Shown piece by piece: positions 17,299-24,721 of a stretch of DNA of 50,833 nt. The notes beneath the pieces were generated by a model. The model did no database searches, was not told the DNA's origin, and was given only the letters and a program-made list of their open reading frames with translations. This stretch comes from an uncultured Lachnospiraceae bacterium (GTDB taxonomy: Bacteria > Bacillota > Clostridia > Lachnospirales > Lachnospiraceae): positions 1 to 50,833 of the forward strand of contig CACZJF010000024.1 in assembly GCA_902781455.1 (NCBI GenBank), given 5' to 3'. Position 1 is the stretch's first letter; every line of letters starts with the position of its first letter. The position numbers were made by a program, and so were the translations under genes.

Positions 17299-17496
17299 AG
17301 CCTGTTCCCATATCCTTTCCTGGCTGTTCTTCCCTCCGCCATCGGTGGAATCTGTGTCCGTTTGTTCCGTGCGGCAGAGACGCTGATGGCATTCTGGCAA
17401 GATTCGTGTCCGGGTACCGCCTTTATAACACAGTTCATTCTACGGAGAACCGGAAAAAGCGAAGGACGGTTCATTTTTGGCCAGGTGCACAAAGAC

Positions 17497-17524
17497 AAAA
17501 AAAGACCAGAGCGAAAAGCCCTGG
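17497..17524 (-). terminator. Intrinsic terminator of the phospholipid operon (minus strand)
   Basis: Read on the minus strand, CCAGGGC pairs with GCTCTGG around TTTTC, followed by TC and seven T. It lies 75 bp after the psd stop and ends the PAP2-flippase-pssA-psd transcript. Confidence 0.7.
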
Positions 17525-17598
17525 CCGGTTCGTCAGATTATGAAGCTGTGTCACACATTCTGTGCGAAGCGCAGATCAGCCTTGTCTCCGTTGGCTGC

Positions 17599-18414
17599 TC
17601 AGTCTGCCTCAGCAGGTACACTTATCCCGATCATCTGGCCCATGCAAACCGGTACTTCCTCTGAAACACAGAAAGATTCCGGAATCCGGACCCGGTCTTT
17701 TTGCAGCAGCAGGATGATGGTGGATCCGCCATACTGGAAACAGCCTTTTTCCTCACCGCGCCTGACGCGGGAAGGGGCAGGCGGATTACAGATCCGGCCG
17801 ACCAGCATCGCGCCGACTTCCATCTGGACGACGGTTCCGAAGGCACGGGTTTTGAGAAGGCAGTACTCACGTGCATTTTCCAGGAAAACAGGGAACGATT
17901 CCAGCGCCACAGGACGTACCGTGTGATAGATGCCGTCGATCCTGACCTCACGGCTTCTGTGGGCATCATCCGGATAGCAGTAGCGATGATAGTGATTCAC
18001 GCACAGACGAAAGACCATGCAGTATCCGCCTTCGAATTTCCGCGCGAGCGCTTTGCTGCGGAGCAGGGAGGAAATGGAATAGCCGGACTGTTTGACGGGG
18101 AGTACGAGGTCTTCCGAAATGGGATAGACACGCAGCAGTCCGTCACAGGGTGAGATGAGATGTGCCGGATCCGGATCGACCGGCCGAAGCTGCGGCCGGA
18201 TCTTTCTGCAGAAGAAATCGTTGAAGCTGCCATAGGAGGTATCCTGATACTCCTCCAGACGAATGTGATTGCGGGAAACAAATCCGGGAATCAGGATTCT
18301 GGAAGCAGGATGATCGAGCAGACGCCCGGCCAGATGGGACAGGCCGGGGGCTGTGAGGGGCTTCAGAAGGATTCTTCCGGGAACAGTACCGTACAGGAAT
18401 CTGAGCAGATCCAT
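17599..18414 (-). CDS. psd: Phosphatidylserine decarboxylase
   Basis: A 271-residue enzyme that converts phosphatidylserine to phosphatidylethanolamine at the membrane. The self-cleavage site is FQYGGSTIILLL near residue 230: the chain is cut between Gly and Ser and the serine becomes the pyruvoyl cofactor. Other family landmarks are SFNDFFCRK, SPCDG and VNHYHRYCYP, the last carrying the conserved His residues. Length fits the short bacterial form. It is the last gene of the operon PAP2-UPF0104-pssA-psd, directly after the synthase that makes its substrate, so the pathway CDP-diacylglycerol to PS to PE is complete here. An 87-bp gap to pssA holds 26-bp tandem repeats. Confidence 0.93.
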   Translation of the reverse strand: MDLLRFLYGTVPGRILLKPLTAPGLSHLAGRLLDHPASRILIPGFVSRNHIRLEEYQDTSYGSFNDFFCRKIRPQLRPVDPDPAHLISPCDGLLRVYPISEDLVLPVKQSGYSISSLLRSKALARKFEGGYCMVFRLCVNHYHRYCYPDDAHRSREVRIDGIYHTVRPVALESFPVFLENAREYCLLKTRAFGTVVQMEVGAMLVGRICNPPAPSRVRRGEEKGCFQYGGSTIILLLQKDRVRIPESFCVSEEVPVCMGQMIGISVPAEAD

Positions 18415-18441
18415 ACACAGCTCCTTTCTTCTTCGGAGAAT

Positions 18442-18519
18442 ACAGGCCGTCAGCGGAGCTTCCGGATACAGGCTGTCAGCGATGCTTCAACATACAGACC
18501 GTCAGCGGAGCTTCATGAT
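18442..18519. repeat. Three 26-bp tandem repeats between pssA and psd
   Basis: Units 18442-18467, 18468-18493 and 18494-18519 share ACAG(G/A)C(C/T)GTCAGCG followed by GCTTC. The third unit covers the last codons and stop of pssA (stop at 18502-18504), so the array looks like repeated duplication of the gene's own 3' end into the intergenic space. Confidence 0.75.
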
Positions 18520-19200
18520 GTAGAGCCACAGCATGGTAACAAAGTCTATGCTTCCGATCGCGATCATGACCAGGATCGAGCGGGTGCCCGGCTTCCTGAC
18601 CGGGATCGGCATGATGAAGAGGCATGAGACGATGAGCATGGCCACGAAATACAGGTATGTAATGTCGAAGGGCGTGATGTACTGGAAGGAAAGCAGGATC
18701 GGAAAGATCAGGGACGCGGAGGTTACCGGCAGGCCGGTATAATACTTTCGGACTCCCTCATGCTTCTCATTGCGCATTTCCTCTTCCACATTAAAGTAAG
18801 CAAGCCTGACCAGCGCTGCCAGAACATAGATCACCATGATCGTATAGAACAGACTGACGAAGGGCCAGCCGGTCATGCGTGTGATGTAGGTCCTCTTGAC
18901 TTCCGGAATGGAAGGAAGCACACGGAGCATCGAATTGCCGATACAGGCCGGCAGCACACCGAAGGCGACAAGATCCGCGAGGGAGTCGATCTGGATGCCG
19001 TAGCGCTGTTCCTGGATCGTGCGGTTCTTCTTTGTCCGGGCTACCTTTCCGTCGAAAGCGTCGCACAGGCCGGAAAGCATCAGAAAGAAAACGCCGATAA
19101 ACGGGTGGCCCTGTCCGTCCATACAGATCAGGATCCCCAGTGTTGCCGAGATCAGTGAAGTGTAAGTCAAAAGAACAGTATAGTCATAAAATCCGATCAT
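18502..19200 (-). CDS. pssA: CDP-diacylglycerol-serine O-phosphatidyltransferase
   Basis: A 232-residue integral membrane enzyme that joins CDP-diacylglycerol and serine to give phosphatidylserine and CMP. The CDP-alcohol phosphatidyltransferase motif is visible near residues 45-76: DAFDGKVAR, then GIQIDSLADLVAFG. The spacing between the AR and G elements is 12 residues rather than the usual 8, an insertion I recall from other Firmicutes PssA proteins. About six further hydrophobic helices follow. Its start overlaps the upstream flippase-like gene by 4 bp, showing translational coupling, and psd follows. Confidence 0.92.
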   Translation of the reverse strand: MIGFYDYTVLLTYTSLISATLGILICMDGQGHPFIGVFFLMLSGLCDAFDGKVARTKKNRTIQEQRYGIQIDSLADLVAFGVLPACIGNSMLRVLPSIPEVKRTYITRMTGWPFVSLFYTIMVIYVLAALVRLAYFNVEEEMRNEKHEGVRKYYTGLPVTSASLIFPILLSFQYITPFDITYLYFVAMLIVSCLFIMPIPVRKPGTRSILVMIAIGSIDFVTMLWLYIMKLR

Positions 19201-20228
19201 TTTGCTTTCCTCCCTACCCGTCCGATAAAGTATCCGATGATTACGATGATCAGTCCGACAGAAACACTCCCGTAGAAGGTGACACCCCTGCAGAGCATTT
19301 CCATTGCCACTGCGTTTTCCTCATTCAGGATCTGGCCAAAGCCATCCAGCAGCATATAATCAGCCGCTCCCATGGCGCCGGGAATCGGGATGCAGTTGGA
19401 ACCCACACAGGACAGGCACTGGACTACAGTTGCCTTGACAGCCATGCCGCTTCCTCTGCCTACAGCCATAAAGAGCAGGAAAGTTACCATAAAATAAGAC
19501 AGCCTCTGGCACAGATTCCAGAAGAAAGATTCCAGAAGAACCCCACCCTTGCCAAGGAGCATTCTCGAACAGAGGGTGTATTCCTCCATGACGGTTCCAA
19601 GTTTCCCGCGCAGCCTCTTCGCGCCGCGCATCAGGTGGATCTTTTCCAGAAAATGCAGAAACCCGTCACAGATGTGGTAGAGGATCCTCGGCTTTGCCAG
19701 GAGCATCAGGAAGAACAGTCCCAGAAACAGGAGGATCACAGAACCCAGTCCGATCATCAGCTTTGCCAGATTCGAAAATGCCATAAATGCCGGGAAGAAA
19801 AACAGCAGGGTAAAGATGCCTGACAGCAGCAGCGACAGTGTGTACATGACAAGCGTGATCAGGAGCGTCACGGTCGTGGTGGCGGCCGGAATCCCGTCAC
19901 GAATCATGAACCACGCACAGACCGGCTGTCCGCCTGTCGCGGACGGCGTGATGGCGGAGAAATAAACATCCGAAGCACCATACAGGGTTCCGTTCAGGGG
20001 AGACTTCCTGTATCCGAGGCGGGCGGTGACGCGGATGATCGCCATTCCTTCAAAGAAAATAAAACCGAACATCGCGCAGAGGGCTGCCGTAAGCCAGCCT
20101 TTGTGCGCGCCCTTGATCAGCTTCCACAGGTCGGCAGGAGAAAAGCTGCGGCTCTGGGAAGCGACGGCCCAGATGGTCAGGCCTGCAATAATAAGAGACA
20201 GACAGGCCCACAGAAGCTTTTTTTTCAT
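19197..20228 (-). CDS. UPF0104/YbhN-family flippase-like membrane protein
   Basis: A 343-residue membrane protein with about eight helices. It belongs to the lysylphosphatidylglycerol synthase transmembrane region / UPF0104 family; SAITPSATGGQPVCAWFMIRDG and PIPGAMGAADYMLL are characteristic. In MprF the equivalent module flips aminoacylated lipids, but this protein lacks the cytoplasmic aminoacyl transferase domain. Placed between a PAP2 protein and pssA with 4-bp overlaps at both ends, it may move a lipid related to PE synthesis; that is inference. The start MKKKLLWACL follows directly from the overlap ATGA. Confidence 0.85.
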   Translation of the reverse strand: MKKKLLWACLSLIIAGLTIWAVASQSRSFSPADLWKLIKGAHKGWLTAALCAMFGFIFFEGMAIIRVTARLGYRKSPLNGTLYGASDVYFSAITPSATGGQPVCAWFMIRDGIPAATTTVTLLITLVMYTLSLLLSGIFTLLFFFPAFMAFSNLAKLMIGLGSVILLFLGLFFLMLLAKPRILYHICDGFLHFLEKIHLMRGAKRLRGKLGTVMEEYTLCSRMLLGKGGVLLESFFWNLCQRLSYFMVTFLLFMAVGRGSGMAVKATVVQCLSCVGSNCIPIPGAMGAADYMLLDGFGQILNEENAVAMEMLCRGVTFYGSVSVGLIIVIIGYFIGRVGRKAK

Positions 20229-20869
20229 TGGGTACCTGCTTTCTTCAGGATCTTTCCGGAGAGGAAAAGACCGATTTCAACCACTGCAACACCCCCCGCG
20301 ATATCAATCAGCACGTGCTGCTTGCACAGCACGGTGGAAGCAAAGACGAGGAATGTAAAGATCAGATTGGCACCGTTAAACCAGCCGGGCAGTCTGGTGT
20401 TCACCAGCTTTCTGCAGCCTCTCCAGCACATCCAGCTTTCCAGACAGTGAATGGAAGGGAAGAGGTTGTCCGCCGCGTCGAGCGAATAGACAAAGGCCAG
20501 CAGCCGTTCGAAGATGCCGCCTCCTGTCAGCTCGGGCCGGTTCAGCGTGGTCGGAAAGACAAGGAAGATCACAAGACACATGGCCTTGGCGATGATTTCT
20601 CCGATAAAGATCCTCATGCAGACATCTTTCTCTTCCCGGCCGATCATCAGATAACAGATGATCCACTGCGCAAATGCCAGAACATAGAAAACAACAAAGA
20701 ACGGAACGACCGGAAGCATCTTGTCCAGAGCGGATTCAATGTTGTAATGGTAACGGCTGGTCGTAATTAATCTCGTCCCCATATACGCGATCATGTTCAT
20801 GCAAAGCATGGCAGCGATGAGCACGATGGAATACTTTGGATAGGAGAGAATGTTTTTTTTCAGATTCAA
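20225..20869 (-). CDS. PAP2-superfamily membrane phosphatase/transferase
   Basis: A 214-residue membrane protein with about six helices. The C-terminal half has the PAP2 elements NLFPSIHCLESW (the SxxH motif) and KQHVLIDIAGG (the HxxxD motif). The first motif of canonical PAP2 (KxxxxxxRP) is not clear; RPELTGG is at most a weak counterpart. Such proteins dephosphorylate lipid phosphates or transfer head groups. It is the first gene of the phospholipid operon; a TATGAT (minus strand, 20975-20970) could be its -10, which would put the 37-bp repeats in its leader. Confidence 0.8.
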   Translation of the reverse strand: MNLKKNILSYPKYSIVLIAAMLCMNMIAYMGTRLITTSRYHYNIESALDKMLPVVPFFVVFYVLAFAQWIICYLMIGREEKDVCMRIFIGEIIAKAMCLVIFLVFPTTLNRPELTGGGIFERLLAFVYSLDAADNLFPSIHCLESWMCWRGCRKLVNTRLPGWFNGANLIFTFLVFASTVLCKQHVLIDIAGGVAVVEIGLFLSGKILKKAGTQ

Positions 20870-20900
20870 GTTTCTGCCCTCAAAACACCGGGTACATCAT

Positions 20901-20974
20901 CTATGGGTCATGGCCTGAAGTGGCCGTCTGTTTCCTGCTATGGGTAATGGCCTGAAATGGCCGTTTGTTATCAT
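20901..20974. repeat. Two 37-bp direct repeats in the divergent intergenic region
   Basis: Units 20901-20937 and 20938-20974 both read CTATGGGT, then ATGGCCTGAA, then TGGCCGT. Each contains two GGCC boxes. They lie upstream of the PAP2 operon, probably in its untranslated leader. I see no other feature in 20975-21196 apart from the ribosome site of the XRE gene. Confidence 0.7.
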
Positions 20975-21196
20975 ACCACAAACCAGAGGGGATCGGTAGC
21001 GTGTTCTTGAGAATGCCTCTCGAATCAGATGCACAGATGTGGTAAACTGTCTGCGGCGCGATCTTCTGCGCCGGATCCATTTCAGAAGAGAAGGAACCGG
21101 ATGCCGCTTGCGGGCGCCGGCTGACATGAGTCAATGGGTCATGCGGACGAACAGACTGTGGCTGATTACGGGATCATCTACGAAGGAGGAAGGAAC

Positions 21197-21736
21197 ATGG
21201 CGGGGAAGAAAGTTGGAACACTCATTAAAGAGGCCAGAACCCAGGCGGGTATGACACAGGAAGCACTCGCGAAGAAAGTAAAGGGCGTATCCGCCGGCGA
21301 CATCAGTCTTGCGGAGCGTGGTGAAAAGGAGCTCTCACAGGCTGCGCTGAAGGAGATTGCGAAGGCAACCGGTGTTACGCAGAAGTCCCTGCTCGACGCA
21401 GCGAAGGGTGCATCGGGAAGCGCGAAGAAGACGACAGCGGGCAGCACGAAGAAAACCACGTCGGGCAGCACGAAGAAGACCACGTCAGGCAGTACAAAGA
21501 AGACAGCTTCGGGGGCTGACCTGAAACTGAGCGCGGAGGAAAAGAAGCTGATTCAGGCATACCGTGAAGCAGACGAGAAACAGAAGGCGGCAGTCCGGAT
21601 GCTGCTTCTCAAAGCAGACGGCATTGTTTCCGCGTCCGGCCTGGCAGGACATACCGCAGGTGCCTTTGGTGAACTGCTTGGATCAGGTGACCTTCTCGGT
21701 TCCCTGGTCGGATCTGTCAAGGATCTGCTGAAATAA
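21197..21736 (+). CDS. XRE-type helix-turn-helix protein with KKTTSGST repeats
   Basis: A 179-residue DNA-binding protein. Residues 4-60 form a HTH_3 domain (VGTLIKEARTQAGMTQEALA, then GVSAGDISLAERGEKELS). A basic low-complexity linker follows with repeats of KKTTSGST (about residues 77-106), then a helical C-terminal part (LSAEEKKLIQAYREADEKQK) and a glycine-rich tail. The start at 21197 is chosen because GGAGGAAGGAA precedes it; a longer frame to 21134 has no such site. The Lys/Thr/Ser/Gly linker resembles the unstructured basic tails of nucleoid proteins and could bind DNA without specificity. Target unknown. Confidence 0.82.
   Translation: MAGKKVGTLIKEARTQAGMTQEALAKKVKGVSAGDISLAERGEKELSQAALKEIAKATGVTQKSLLDAAKGASGSAKKTTAGSTKKTTSGSTKKTTSGSTKKTASGADLKLSAEEKKLIQAYREADEKQKAAVRMLLLKADGIVSASGLAGHTAGAFGELLGSGDLLGSLVGSVKDLLK
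21425..21514 (+). repeat. 24-bp in-frame tandem repeat coding KKTTSGST
   Basis: Three full units (21425-21448, 21449-21472, 21473-21496) and a partial fourth encode KKTT(A/S)GST. The DNA differs slightly from unit to unit, so the array is not brand new but is prone to length change. Confidence 0.85.
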
Positions 21737-21747
21737 CTCGTCGCCCG

Positions 21748-21843
21748 GAAAGACCGGCTGCGCGCCGCTCTGAAGGACCGGCGCTGTTTCACCCGGAAGG
21801 ACCGGCGCCGCTTCACTCTGAAGGACAGGCGCTGTTTCACGGA
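21748..21843. repeat. Four 24-bp tandem repeats between the XRE gene and the HAD gene
   Basis: Units start at 21748, 21772, 21796 and 21820. The consensus begins GAAGGACCGGCGC and ends TTCAC. They fill the space between the XRE stop (21736) and the HAD ribosome site. They have the same 24-bp period as the array inside the XRE gene but unrelated sequence, and I find no ribosome site to support translation. Confidence 0.8.
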
Positions 21844-21880
21844 AGCGCATGATAGTAAGGAAGAGGAATCGGGACAACGA

Positions 21881-22666
21881 ATGATACGACTGATTGCAAC
21901 TGATCTGGATGACACCGTACTGCCGGAGGGGACCTTTGACCTGCATCCGGACTATCCGGAAGTGATCCGTGAACTGAAAAAGAAGGGGATTCTGTTTGTC
22001 GCGGCGAGCGGAAGGCATTCCACCAGCATACGCCGGCTGCTGAAGGAAGTGCAGGATGATGTGGTGATTCTTGCCGGAAATGGCTCCGTATGCGCGTATC
22101 AGGGAAAGACGATTGACGTAAGAGCGCTTGACCATGGGTTTTACCTGGAGATGCTCCTGGCCATGCGGCAGATTGATACAAGCCTGATCCTGACTGACCA
22201 TGCCGAGTGTGTCTGGACGGATTCCGTCCGGGAGGATCTGGTATCGTGGATCAGAGACGGATACCGTGTCTGGCTTGAACGGTGTGAGGATCTGTCAAAG
22301 ATTGCGCCGCCTGTGCTGAAGACCGCGATGCACGTGGAAAAGGACGCAGCCGTGATTGCCGCCCGCCTTCGTGAGCAGTTTCCGGGAAGGGCTAATATCG
22401 TGGCGGCCGGAGCGAAGTGGGTGGATGTCGTCGCGAACGGGGCGGACAAGGGATCCGCGCTGGGCAGAATCCAGGAGATCTTCGGCATCAGTCCGGAAGA
22501 AACCGCCGCGTTTGGGGACAATGAGAATGACATCGGCATGCTGCAGCGCGCCGGCTATAGTTTCGCGGTCGACAATGCCAGGCAGCAGGTGAAGGACGCC
22601 GCCCGGGAAGTCATCGGCCCCATGAAGGAAGACGCGGTCCTGAAGGTGCTGAAAAGCTGGTTGTAA
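21881..22666 (+). CDS. HAD-superfamily (Cof-type, IIB) phosphatase
   Basis: A 261-residue cytosolic hydrolase, probably a sugar-phosphate or nucleotide phosphatase. ATDLDDTVL gives the nucleophile Asp8 and acid Asp10; VAASGRH is motif II; the Lys of motif III lies in the cap-to-core return; GDNENDIGML near residue 212 is motif IV. The cap between about 85 and 180 is the type IIB alpha/beta cap, and the overall length fits Cof/YidA relatives. The substrate cannot be read from sequence. It is followed at 32 bp by a Gx-type transporter, so the two may be cotranscribed. Confidence 0.9.
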   Translation: MIRLIATDLDDTVLPEGTFDLHPDYPEVIRELKKKGILFVAASGRHSTSIRRLLKEVQDDVVILAGNGSVCAYQGKTIDVRALDHGFYLEMLLAMRQIDTSLILTDHAECVWTDSVREDLVSWIRDGYRVWLERCEDLSKIAPPVLKTAMHVEKDAAVIAARLREQFPGRANIVAAGAKWVDVVANGADKGSALGRIQEIFGISPEETAAFGDNENDIGMLQRAGYSFAVDNARQQVKDAAREVIGPMKEDAVLKVLKSWL

Positions 22667-22698
22667 AGCAGCAGACAGAAGGAGGACGACAGGAAGGA

Positions 22699-23202
22699 AT
22701 GGCACAAAAAACAGCGTATCTGGGACTCTTCAGTGCAGCGGCGCTGATCCTTTCCTATATAGAATCCCTGATTCCGTTTTTTACAGGAATCCCAGGCATG
22801 AAGCTGGGACTTCCGAATGCCGCGATCGTCACCGTTCTGTATCTGTATTCCTGGAAGGAAGCTGCTCTTGTCAACCTGGTGCGCATCCTTGCAGTCGGCT
22901 TCCTGTTCGGAAATGCATTCAGCATTGCATTTTCAGCTGCAGGGGCGGCGCTCAGCCTTGTGTGCATGCAGCTGCTGAAACGAAGCGGACTCTTTTCACC
23001 CGCGGGTGTGAGCGTGGCCGGCGGTCTGGCCCATAACGCGGGACAGGTCCTCGTAGCGGTCATGGTGGTGGAAAATGTCCGGATCGGGTATTATTTTCTG
23101 CCGCTGGCGGTTGCCGGTGTCATCACAGGCGCATTGATCGGCGTCATCGCCGAACTGCTGATCCCGCGGCTGCTGCCGCTGAAAGAGAAGATGCAGCGAT
23201 AG
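22699..23202 (+). CDS. Gx transporter family protein (annotated elsewhere as heptaprenyl diphosphate synthase component I)
   Basis: A 167-residue membrane protein with five or six helices. The start (MAQKTAYLGLFSAAALILSY) and PFFTGIPGMKLGLPNAA are typical of the Gx/HepI family, which resembles the substrate-binding S components of ECF vitamin transporters. The old name heptaprenyl diphosphate synthase component I rests on weak evidence. No ECF ATPase is nearby. AGAAGGAGG and a second GGAAGG precede the ATG. Confidence 0.8.
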   Translation: MAQKTAYLGLFSAAALILSYIESLIPFFTGIPGMKLGLPNAAIVTVLYLYSWKEAALVNLVRILAVGFLFGNAFSIAFSAAGAALSLVCMQLLKRSGLFSPAGVSVAGGLAHNAGQVLVAVMVVENVRIGYYFLPLAVAGVITGALIGVIAELLIPRLLPLKEKMQR

Positions 23203-23340
23203 ATGAGCTGATATCAAACATCGTTTTATAGAGGAGCTGAATACCGTTAGCGAATGCCGAAGGAATGAGGTTACGGTATTCGCATCCGACCGGCGTTTGT
23301 TGGATAAAACGGATACTTATAGAGGAGAGGAAAGATTGAC

Positions 23341-24144
23341 ATGGCTTTGGTACAGAACAGAATCGTAGTAAAGGTCGGCACGTCCAGTCTGACAAATGAC
23401 GCTGGAAACACAAACCTGCGCGCATTTGACCAGATCGCGCTGGTGCTCAGTGATATCGCGAACCTGGGGTATGAGGTGATCCTTGTTTCTTCAGGAGCGA
23501 TCGCGGTGGGAAGCAGCAAGATGGGGCTGAAGGAAAAGCCGAAGAGCATGCGGATGAAACAGGCGGCAGCGGCTGTCGGCCAGTGCCAGAACATGTTTCT
23601 GTATGATAAGTTCTTCGGAGAATACGGTCACACCATCGCGCAGATTCTGCTGAACGCGGCAGATATTGAGCAGGAGGAGAAGAAGGAGAATCTGACCAAT
23701 ACCTTCAACGCACTCCTGGAGTGCGGCATTATTCCGATCGTGAATGAAAACGACTCTGTCAGCTATACGGAGATTGAGTCGAAGGATCTCCTGTTTGGTG
23801 ACAATGACATGCTGTCCGCGGTCGTCGCTGTTCTTGTCCAGGCAAAGCGGCTGGTGATTCTTTCCGATATCGATGGGCTGTATGAAGCCGATCCCCGATT
23901 CCATCCGCAGGCAAAGCTGATCAGGAGAATCGATCAGATCGATGAAGAACTCTATCATCTGGCAGGCGGCGCGGGTTCACGGCGTGGGACCGGCGGCATG
24001 CGGACCAAGCTGCAGGCAGCCGAGCTTGCGACCAGGCAGGGAATCGATGTGACGATCTGCAACGGAAAGCGGCCGGAAGCTTTGTATGACATTGTGAAGG
24101 GCGTGCAGGCAGGCACCTTGTTTGCAGGCCGTCTCAACGTGTAA
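23341..24144 (+). CDS. proB: Glutamate 5-kinase, short form without PUA domain
   Basis: A 267-residue enzyme that phosphorylates glutamate to glutamyl 5-phosphate, the first step of proline synthesis. The amino acid kinase fold is shown by VVKVGTSSL at residue 9, VSSGAIAVG, VNENDSVS, FGDNDMLSA and RRGTGGMRTKLQAAELA. The RNA-binding-like PUA domain present in longer ProB proteins (about 370 residues) is absent, as in several Clostridia. proA is not next to it. GGAGAGGAAAG precedes the ATG. The 138-bp leader contains GAATACCGT paired with ACGGTATTC (about 23239-23281), a possible regulatory hairpin. Confidence 0.93.
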   Translation: MALVQNRIVVKVGTSSLTNDAGNTNLRAFDQIALVLSDIANLGYEVILVSSGAIAVGSSKMGLKEKPKSMRMKQAAAAVGQCQNMFLYDKFFGEYGHTIAQILLNAADIEQEEKKENLTNTFNALLECGIIPIVNENDSVSYTEIESKDLLFGDNDMLSAVVAVLVQAKRLVILSDIDGLYEADPRFHPQAKLIRRIDQIDEELYHLAGGAGSRRGTGGMRTKLQAAELATRQGIDVTICNGKRPEALYDIVKGVQAGTLFAGRLNV

Positions 24145-24167
24145 CACAGGAAACTTGCTTCTGTTTT

Positions 24168-24208
24168 CCCCGTATGCAGCAGCCCTCCGGGCAGAGCATA
24201 GGCGGGGG
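24168..24208 (+). terminator. First of two similar hairpins after proB
   Basis: CCCC...GGGG, TATGC/GCATA and an inner GCCC-TCC-GGGC nest in one hairpin 20-60 nt after the proB stop. It has the same inner AGCAGCCCT(C/T)CGGGCAG as the following terminator but lacks a T-tract, so it looks like a decayed duplicate. Confidence 0.5.
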
Positions 24209-24229
24209 ATTTACCAACTTGCGTATCAC

Positions 24230-24276
24230 CTCCCCGTAACAAGCAGCCCTTCGGGCAGCTGTCAACGGGGAGTTTT
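24230..24276 (+). terminator. Intrinsic terminator after proB
   Basis: CTCCCCGT (24230-24237) pairs with ACGGGGAG (24265-24272), with an inner GCCC-TTC-GGGC hairpin, followed by TTTT. It separates proB from the aromatic amino acid module. Confidence 0.72.
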
Positions 24277-24321
24277 CTGATTTGTTATGCACATCCCCGT
24301 GCACTTTAACACTTTAACCGG

Positions 24322-24350
24322 TTTACTTTAAAGCATGAAAGTGGTAAGAT
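24322..24350 (+). promoter_or_regulatory. Promoter of the aromatic amino acid module with operator-like sequence
   Basis: TTTACT (24322-24327) and TAAGAT (24345-24350) are 17 bp apart. The -35 is overlapped by TTAACCGGTTTA, a near-perfect palindrome, and preceded by the doublet CTTTAACACTTTAAC. These would suit autoregulation by the YerC-like protein encoded immediately downstream, which is inference. Confidence 0.5.
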
Positions 24351-24433
24351 AAATAGCAATGCAGAATTCCATGCAGTACATGACAGAAGAAAACCCGTTG
24401 AAGAAACAGTGAAAGGATGGTGTGTAGGACAGA

Positions 24434-24721
24434 ATGAGAGTCAGACAGCGCAGACGCGCCATGTACGATATGATCGTGACGCTCAGTACCTATGAGGAGT
24501 GCTGCGATTTTTTTGATGACCTGTGTACCGGCAAAGAGCTGGAAGCGCTGGAACAGCGGTTTGAAGTGGCGAAGATGCTCAGCCAGGATAAGGTCTACCT
24601 GGATATTATGAAAAGCACGGGGGCAAGCTCGGCGACGATCAGCCGTGTGAAGCGTATGCTCTCGGACGGTACCGGCTGCCTCAGGGACAGAATTAAAGCA
24701 TCATTGGAGGAAGAGACATGA
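24434..24721 (+). CDS. YerC/YecD-type TrpR-related regulator
   Basis: A 95-residue helical DNA-binding protein of the TrpR superfamily. LSTYEECCDFFDDLCTGKEL, then FEVAKML and STGASSATISRVKRML (the helix-turn-helix) are typical of the YerC/YecD branch. TrpR of enterobacteria binds tryptophan; whether the YerC branch binds a ligand is not known to me. Its stop overlaps the iorA start by 4 bp (ATGA), so it is translationally coupled to the enzyme that oxidises indolepyruvate, which makes an aromatic ligand attractive. ATG 24434 is used; an internal ATG at 24461 is possible. Confidence 0.85.
   Translation: MRVRQRRRAMYDMIVTLSTYEECCDFFDDLCTGKELEALEQRFEVAKMLSQDKVYLDIMKSTGASSATISRVKRMLSDGTGCLRDRIKASLEEET

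Noticed and set aside
17296-17400. N-terminal extension of the DUF5702 protein
   Set aside because: The extra 34 residues are not signal-like, and the membrane helix starts properly only from the ATG at 17298.
21748-21843. Small gene encoding KDRRCFTR-like repeats
   Set aside because: The 24-bp array is open in several frames on both strands, but no start codon with a ribosome site precedes it.
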